A stretch of DNA of 26,544 bases from CAZFNQ01 sp964652125 (GTDB lineage: Bacteria > Patescibacteriota > Saccharimonadia > Saccharimonadales > JANWIN01), in contig CAZZAE010000007.1 in the NCBI GenBank assembly GCA_964652125.1, positions 1 through 26,544 on the forward strand, given 5' to 3'. The position numbers were made by a program, and so were the translations under genes. Positions within the stretch are counted from its first letter, which is position 1, and every line of letters starts with the position of its first letter. A model generated the notes under the pieces. It saw nothing but the letters and a program-made list of their open reading frames with translations. It was not told the origin of the DNA and made no database searches. Below are positions 22,912 to 26,544 of this stretch, piece after piece.

Positions 22912-23016
22912 AAGCGCCTCCTCTTGTTTAGTTAACATACCTTTTTAGAATCTGTTACCTCAAGTTAATTTACTGGTTAACTCTAGTAACCCCACCAACC
23001 GAATCCTTAGACCTTA

Positions 23017-23044
23017 ATTATACATATTTATGACAGTTTGTAAA
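23017..23044 (-). promoter_or_regulatory. Promoter of the mini-LPNTG/sortase/glycosyltransferase operon
   Basis: On the minus strand: TTTACA (23044-23039), 16-base spacer, perfect TATAAT (23022-23017). The leader to the ATG at 22911 is about 100 bases, long for this genome. It shares the intergenic space with the oppositely oriented tRNA-Gly. Confidence 0.55.
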
Positions 23045-23126
23045 GTATATTCTATTAGTGCTTGTGCTTAGCGTTTTTTCTTGTCTACTAGGTATCTACC
23101 TTATGGTATAATTACCTCTGTTTTTA

Positions 23127-23201
23127 GCGGGATTCGTATAGCGGTTAATATATCAGTTTTCCAAACTGAGGACACCGGTTCGACTCCGGTATCCCGCACC
23201 A
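23127..23201 (+). tRNA. tRNA-Gly (anticodon TCC), CCA encoded
   Basis: Acceptor GCGGGAT / ATCCCGC, anticodon stem TCAGT/ACTGA with loop TTTCCAA, T-arm CCGG TTCGACT CCGG, discriminator A and genomic CCA (23199-23201). A TATAAT box lies at 23107-23112, 14 bases upstream of the 5' end. It sits between the divergent sortase/synthase operon and the deacetylase. Confidence 0.96.
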
Positions 23202-23206
23202 AGTAC

Positions 23207-23235
23207 TTGATTTATATCCTTTTCTATTGTACAGT
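23207..23235 (+). promoter_or_regulatory. Promoter of the polysaccharide deacetylase gene
   Basis: TTGATT (23207-23212), 17-base spacer, TACAGT (23230-23235), starting six bases after the tRNA-Gly 3' end. The leader of ~65 bases carries AAAAGGA (23288-23294) about 11 bases before the ATG. Confidence 0.4.
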
Positions 23236-23305
23236 GTAGTTAAAGCAGTGGGACATAACAGACAAGAAGTTACAAAATATTATAGTTAAAAGGACTCATC
23301 TTAAC

Positions 23306-25093
23306 ATGTTACTAAAGAATTTACTCAGAGCAACAGGACATAAATTGATATCTTCAATTATGGCAGTAGCTATGATTAGTGGAATCGTACTTGGAACCGT
23401 TGCCCAAGCCTCAGCAGCAGTAGTCAGCCCCCAACCATCTGCTAAAGTCTCATTTACATTCGACGATAACCTAACTAGCGCCGACACTCAAGCCGCACCA
23501 ACTCTCGCCAAATATGGTTACACTGGTACCGATTACGTAATAACTGGCTGCGTTGGTATGACAAGCGTACCTAACACTTGTCGTGCTAACCCTGATGCCT
23601 CGTATATGACTTGGAGCCAAATAGCTCAGCTGCACAACCAATATGGCTGGGAGATTGGTGCCCACACCGTAAATCACTACTGTTTAGCAAGTACCGGTGA
23701 CGGTAGTGACTGTCAGACCTTCCAGCTAACTCCCGCCCAAGTCAGCCAAGAGTTAACTCAAAGTAAAGCCGATCTAGCAGCCCATGGTTATGACGCCACT
23801 GACATGGCTACGCCATATGGAGACTATAACAATGATTCTCTAGCCCAAATTGCTAAAAGCTATGCTTCCCAACGCGGTTTTGCTGACATTGGTTATAACA
23901 ACTGGCCTAACAGTGACTATTACTTGAAAGAACAGCAAGTACAGGGTGGTGTCGATGTTGCAACCGTCCAATCCTATGTCGACAGTGCTATTGCCAACAA
24001 ACAATGGTTAGTCCTTGTCTTCCACGACATTAAAACCAGAGCCAGCCGAAAGTCCGGAGATTATGAATATAGCACCGCTAATTTAGATAAGATCGCAGCC
24101 TACATAAAGTCCAAAAATGTACCGGTTGTAAATGTCAGTGACGGATTGGTCAAGAGTGATGTTAACCTACTGCCTAACGCTAGCTTTAACAGCGGCATAA
24201 GTGGAGGCTGGACAACCGACAGCCCCGGCAATATTACCGCCAATAATGGCAATAACGGTAGTTATCCTGATCCTACTAATTCAATCAAATTCGTAGCCGG
24301 TTCCACCAACTCTCACCTGTTCTCACCAACAGTTAGTGTTGACCCCAGCGCAACTTACATGCTCAAAAATTTCTTGAACGTAGTCCAAAATAACGGTGGA
24401 GAATTTGGCTTTTCAATCGATGAATATAACGCCAACGGAAACTGGATATCTGGGCAGTATAAAGCTACAGAACGCACATCCTTTGTAGAAGAGATGAATT
24501 TTAGCTACAAACCCAGCTCAGCCAATGTTGCCAAAGCTCGCTTACAATTAAGCGTCACTGGCAACTCCGGAATCGTAGCCTACATTGATAACAGTCAATG
24601 GTTTCCATTAGGTGTTGTTTCTCAACCACCACCTGTAACTACAAACTTAATGCCAAACCCAGCCTTTGACAGTGGTATTAGTGGAGGTTGGACAACCAAT
24701 GACCCAACACATATAACAGCCGACTCTAACAACAATGGCAGCCCTGCCAATCCTGTTAATTCTGCCAAATTGGTATCAACTACCGTAAACCGCGAACTTT
24801 TCTCTCCTAAGATCTTGGTAGACCCCACCAAGCAATACAACATCACTAGCTATCTCAACATCAAACAAATCACCAGTGGTGTAGTTGGTTTTTACATTGA
24901 CGAATATGACGCAAATGGCAACTGGATATCCGGGCAGTATAAGACTGATCGCAATGCACCTATGCAAGGTGATGTCGCTATTGCTTACCAGCCAACCTCA
25001 GCTAATGTTAAACAAGCTAGTTTACAAGTTATTGTCGTTGCCAACTCCGGCACTCTAGCCTACTTTGACGATGTCCGTTGGATAGCTCCCTAA
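23306..25093 (+). CDS. Secreted polysaccharide deacetylase (NodB/CE4) with two tandem C-terminal repeat domains
   Basis: 595 residues. Signal peptide ~1-38 (VAMISGIVLGTVAQASAA). CE4 domain ~45-285: TFDDN with Asp53/Asp54 (catalytic base and metal ligand), HTVNH with metal ligands His120 and His124, ATPYGDYNN (168-176) as motif 3 with the usual Arg missing, and VFHD (His240/Asp241) as the C-terminal catalytic block. The family removes N-acetyl groups from GlcNAc polymers or peptidoglycan. Residues 288-433 and 447-594 are two copies of a beta-sandwich-like module (GISGGWTT, IDEY.ANGNWISGQYK, Y.D..W) resembling CBM4/9-type carbohydrate-binding folds. They align at an exact 160-residue offset without gaps. 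No sorting signal. It is divergent from the PgaC-like synthase, its likely functional partner (PgaB-like role). Confidence 0.88.
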   Translation: MLLKNLLRATGHKLISSIMAVAMISGIVLGTVAQASAAVVSPQPSAKVSFTFDDNLTSADTQAAPTLAKYGYTGTDYVITGCVGMTSVPNTCRANPDASYMTWSQIAQLHNQYGWEIGAHTVNHYCLASTGDGSDCQTFQLTPAQVSQELTQSKADLAAHGYDATDMATPYGDYNNDSLAQIAKSYASQRGFADIGYNNWPNSDYYLKEQQVQGGVDVATVQSYVDSAIANKQWLVLVFHDIKTRASRKSGDYEYSTANLDKIAAYIKSKNVPVVNVSDGLVKSDVNLLPNASFNSGISGGWTTDSPGNITANNGNNGSYPDPTNSIKFVAGSTNSHLFSPTVSVDPSATYMLKNFLNVVQNNGGEFGFSIDEYNANGNWISGQYKATERTSFVEEMNFSYKPSSANVAKARLQLSVTGNSGIVAYIDNSQWFPLGVVSQPPPVTTNLMPNPAFDSGISGGWTTNDPTHITADSNNNGSPANPVNSAKLVSTTVNRELFSPKILVDPTKQYNITSYLNIKQITSGVVGFYIDEYDANGNWISGQYKTDRNAPMQGDVAIAYQPTSANVKQASLQVIVVANSGTLAYFDDVRWIAP

Positions 25094-25111
25094 CCAAATA
25101 ATCGAAAAAAG

Positions 25112-26446
25112 TTATTTAGTTGTTATACCAAATATAACTGTGTTGTTATCGCCCTGAAAGACTGCTGTAGATTTCTTGGTGACTAGGTTGTAATCACTAA
25201 GAGAATAATCACTGGTAGCGGCACCAGAGCCGGTAATAACATCGCTAGTTCCAACAAAAGGAACAAACAGTATTGGCTTGGTAGCTTCAAATGTCAGCGT
25301 CGGCGATGCTGCCTTAACTAAGTAGAGTTGGGTATCGGCAGAATAAAAAGCAGTGTTGCTAGCAAATACAAATCCGACATGAACTACTCGGCTCTTTAGC
25401 GTGCCATTAGCATTCTTTTCTCCCACGGTGCCAAGGGAAACAATCTTAGTAACTTTAGCAGTGGTCAGATCAATGGAGCTGATAGTGTAGGGCGCACCGG
25501 TGAAGACACCAAGTGCCTGTGAGGGAGCAGCAGAATTTTCTGTTGACTTGGCATAAACAGCAGTTGAGAAATCACTACTTACGGCAATATCAGCCAATTC
25601 ATTAACCGTTAGTCCGCTCAACAATTTTGTAACTTTATCCGTCTTTAAATCTCTTAGAACTGGTAAATCAGGGGTGCCATCACAATTTGCACAGCCCTCC
25701 CTATAAACTATTTTTTGCAAAGAATTATTCCAGGCCACAATATAGATGCCGGACTTTTTCGAGGTAAACAAATCTTTGGAATCTTTACCAGATAGGTCTA
25801 TCGATTTAACCGTGTTTTGAGCCCCAACCCCAGATAAATAGCCGTAGGCAATTCGAAGCCCATCACTAGATATTTTCAGGCTGGTTATATCGGCACCGCC
25901 CGTAAGGCTAAGTACTAAGGTATAGTCCCGGCCGCTGTCAGTACTAACATAAATACCTTTATCGGTTGAAAAGGCTACGTTTGACCCCCAAACATCACTA
26001 CCCGATATTGATTCGGAAGACACCAAAGTCTTAGCAGATATCCTGGCACCGCCACCAGCTGGCCGGATATAAACTGAATACGGATCAGAACTTTTGGCTT
26101 TGAAGGCATAGGCGACATTATCCGGAGTGGTTGGAATAGCCGTACTGGATTGAGAACTATTTGTGCTAGTTGAGGTCGTAGTTTGATGTGGTTTTGTGGG
26201 CTTTTTAAGAATTAGCAGCCAAACCAGTACAGCAATAATAACTACCAGTGCGGCAATAATTGGTCCGCGGTAGTATTTATGACCACCTTGGGGTGGAATG
26301 ACTTTTGGAGGAATCGTATTAGCCGGTTTGTCATCATCTTCTTTAACTTCATCTGTACGAAGTGAACTATCCATCGTAGGCGGTTGGGGAATATAAGGAT
26401 CAGGAATTTTTTCTTCTGGTTTATCTGGATTGTCTGCTTGGTCCAT
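25112..26446 (-). CDS. Membrane-anchored extracellular protein, probably beta-propeller
   Basis: 444 residues. A Pro/Asp/Glu-rich cytoplasmic tail (1-60) and one transmembrane helix (~62-80, IIAALVVIIAVLVWLLIL) are followed by a Thr/Ser-rich linker (residues ~88-108) and a ~335-residue domain outside the membrane. That domain has recurring segments of the type I.SLKISSDGLRIAYGY, V.SIDLSGKDSKDLF and IYIVAWNNSLQKIVY, the TolB/WD40-like rhythm of a beta-propeller; this is judged by pattern, not by search. A CANCDG motif may form a disulphide. ATG with AAAGGA upstream and a TTGCAA-N18-TATACT promoter. It converges on the deacetylase, 18 bases apart. Could be a sensor or scaffold; function unknown. 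Confidence 0.65.
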   Translation of the reverse strand: MDQADNPDKPEEKIPDPYIPQPPTMDSSLRTDEVKEDDDKPANTIPPKVIPPQGGHKYYRGPIIAALVVIIAVLVWLLILKKPTKPHQTTTSTSTNSSQSSTAIPTTPDNVAYAFKAKSSDPYSVYIRPAGGGARISAKTLVSSESISGSDVWGSNVAFSTDKGIYVSTDSGRDYTLVLSLTGGADITSLKISSDGLRIAYGYLSGVGAQNTVKSIDLSGKDSKDLFTSKKSGIYIVAWNNSLQKIVYREGCANCDGTPDLPVLRDLKTDKVTKLLSGLTVNELADIAVSSDFSTAVYAKSTENSAAPSQALGVFTGAPYTISSIDLTTAKVTKIVSLGTVGEKNANGTLKSRVVHVGFVFASNTAFYSADTQLYLVKAASPTLTFEATKPILFVPFVGTSDVITGSGAATSDYSLSDYNLVTKKSTAVFQGDNNTVIFGITTK

Positions 26447-26469
26447 ATCTCTTATCCTTTAATCTTTAA

Positions 26470-26499
26470 AGTATAGTGATAAACCAATTGTGTTTGCAA
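26470..26499 (-). promoter_or_regulatory. Promoter of the membrane-anchored propeller protein
   Basis: On the minus strand: TTGCAA (26499-26494), 18-base spacer, TATACT (26475-26470), then AAAGGA and the ATG at 26446. It starts six bases after the 3' end of the tRNA at the window edge and shares CTTGCAA with the elements at 9448 and 10179. Confidence 0.4.
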
Positions 26500-26505
26500 G
26501 TAATA

Positions 26506-26544
26506 TGGGGCGAACGACGGGGATTGAACCCGCGACATTCGGGA
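26506..26544 (-). tRNA. tRNA 3' half (probably tRNA-His), cut by the window edge
   Basis: On the minus strand the sequence reads from the end of the anticodon loop: anticodon-stem 3' arm CCCGA, variable loop ATGTC, T-arm GCGGG TTCAATC CCCGT, acceptor arm CGTTCGC, then C and CCA. The discriminator base C73 (giving CCCCA) is characteristic of bacterial tRNA-His. The anticodon lies outside the window, so identity is inferred. Confidence 0.75.

Noticed and set aside
25096..25117. AAATAA...TTATTT stem between the convergent deacetylase and propeller genes
   Set aside because: Six A-T pairs only, too weak to call a terminator with confidence.
1..26544. Recoding of TGA as glycine, as in Gracilibacteria and Absconditabacteria
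   Set aside because: No in-frame TGA interrupts the conserved genes, TGA is used as a stop (folC), and tryptophan is TGG.
1..26544. CRISPR arrays, insertion sequences, phage or restriction genes
   Set aside because: No regularly spaced repeats, transposase, integrase or phage-like proteins were found on either strand.

Overview
The window looks like a compact chromosomal segment of a Patescibacteria/CPR bacterium, most likely Candidatus Saccharibacteria (TM7) or a close relative. This is an inference from gene content: short intergenic gaps, many small membrane proteins without recognisable families, PGLPNTG-type sorting signals with sortases, a MurA fused to an XRE helix-turn-helix, a YqeG-like HAD phosphatase fused to a kinase, and FolC/DHFR/SHMT without de novo folate genes. 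The standard code applies: TGA acts as a stop (for example folC) and tryptophan is TGG. No phage, IS, CRISPR or rRNA was seen. Two complete tRNAs (Arg-TCG, Gly-TCC) and one tRNA cut by the window edge (probably His) all encode CCA.

Layout. 1-5830 is a cell-surface region: the end of a large Ig-like LPNTG protein, an unknown membrane protein, an alpha/beta hydrolase and HAD-kinase fusion pair, and a GLUG-repeat surface protein downstream of a sortase. 5927-7668 is a folC-folA operon with a 4-base overlap. 7732-13109 is accessory: small membrane and hypothetical proteins, a pilin-like protein, DUF4287, DUF1801 and Nudix proteins, and two short stretches that look like decayed or frameshifted genes. 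13193-16037 holds a UbiA prenyltransferase, a PLDc_N-type membrane protein, a guanylate-kinase-like enzyme and another membrane protein, all on the minus strand. 16107-20787 is the wall-precursor and one-carbon block: XRE regulator divergent from murB, glyA, and the HTH-murA fusion. 20796-25093 is a surface-polymer block: a minus-strand operon of a tiny LPNTG protein, a sortase and a PgaC/HasA-like glycosyltransferase, and facing away from it a secreted polysaccharide deacetylase with two tandem C-terminal repeats. 25112-26446 is a membrane-anchored, probably beta-propeller, extracellular protein.

How parts may work together (inference). MurA and MurB make UDP-MurNAc from UDP-GlcNAc. Each is tied to an XRE-type HTH, MurA by fusion and MurB by a divergent neighbour, and the murA promoter carries a perfect 14-bp palindrome that is an obvious candidate operator. 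SHMT, DHFR and FolC together regenerate and retain folate for one-carbon transfer. The glycosyltransferase and deacetylase resemble the synthase and deacetylase of partly deacetylated beta-linked GlcNAc polymers. The two sortases would attach LPNTG proteins.

Regulation. At least eight genes have a TATAAT-like -10 box ending only 6-10 bases before the start codon, which predicts leaderless or near-leaderless mRNAs. Other genes have ordinary Shine-Dalgarno sites. No gene-free stretch exceeds 300 bases.
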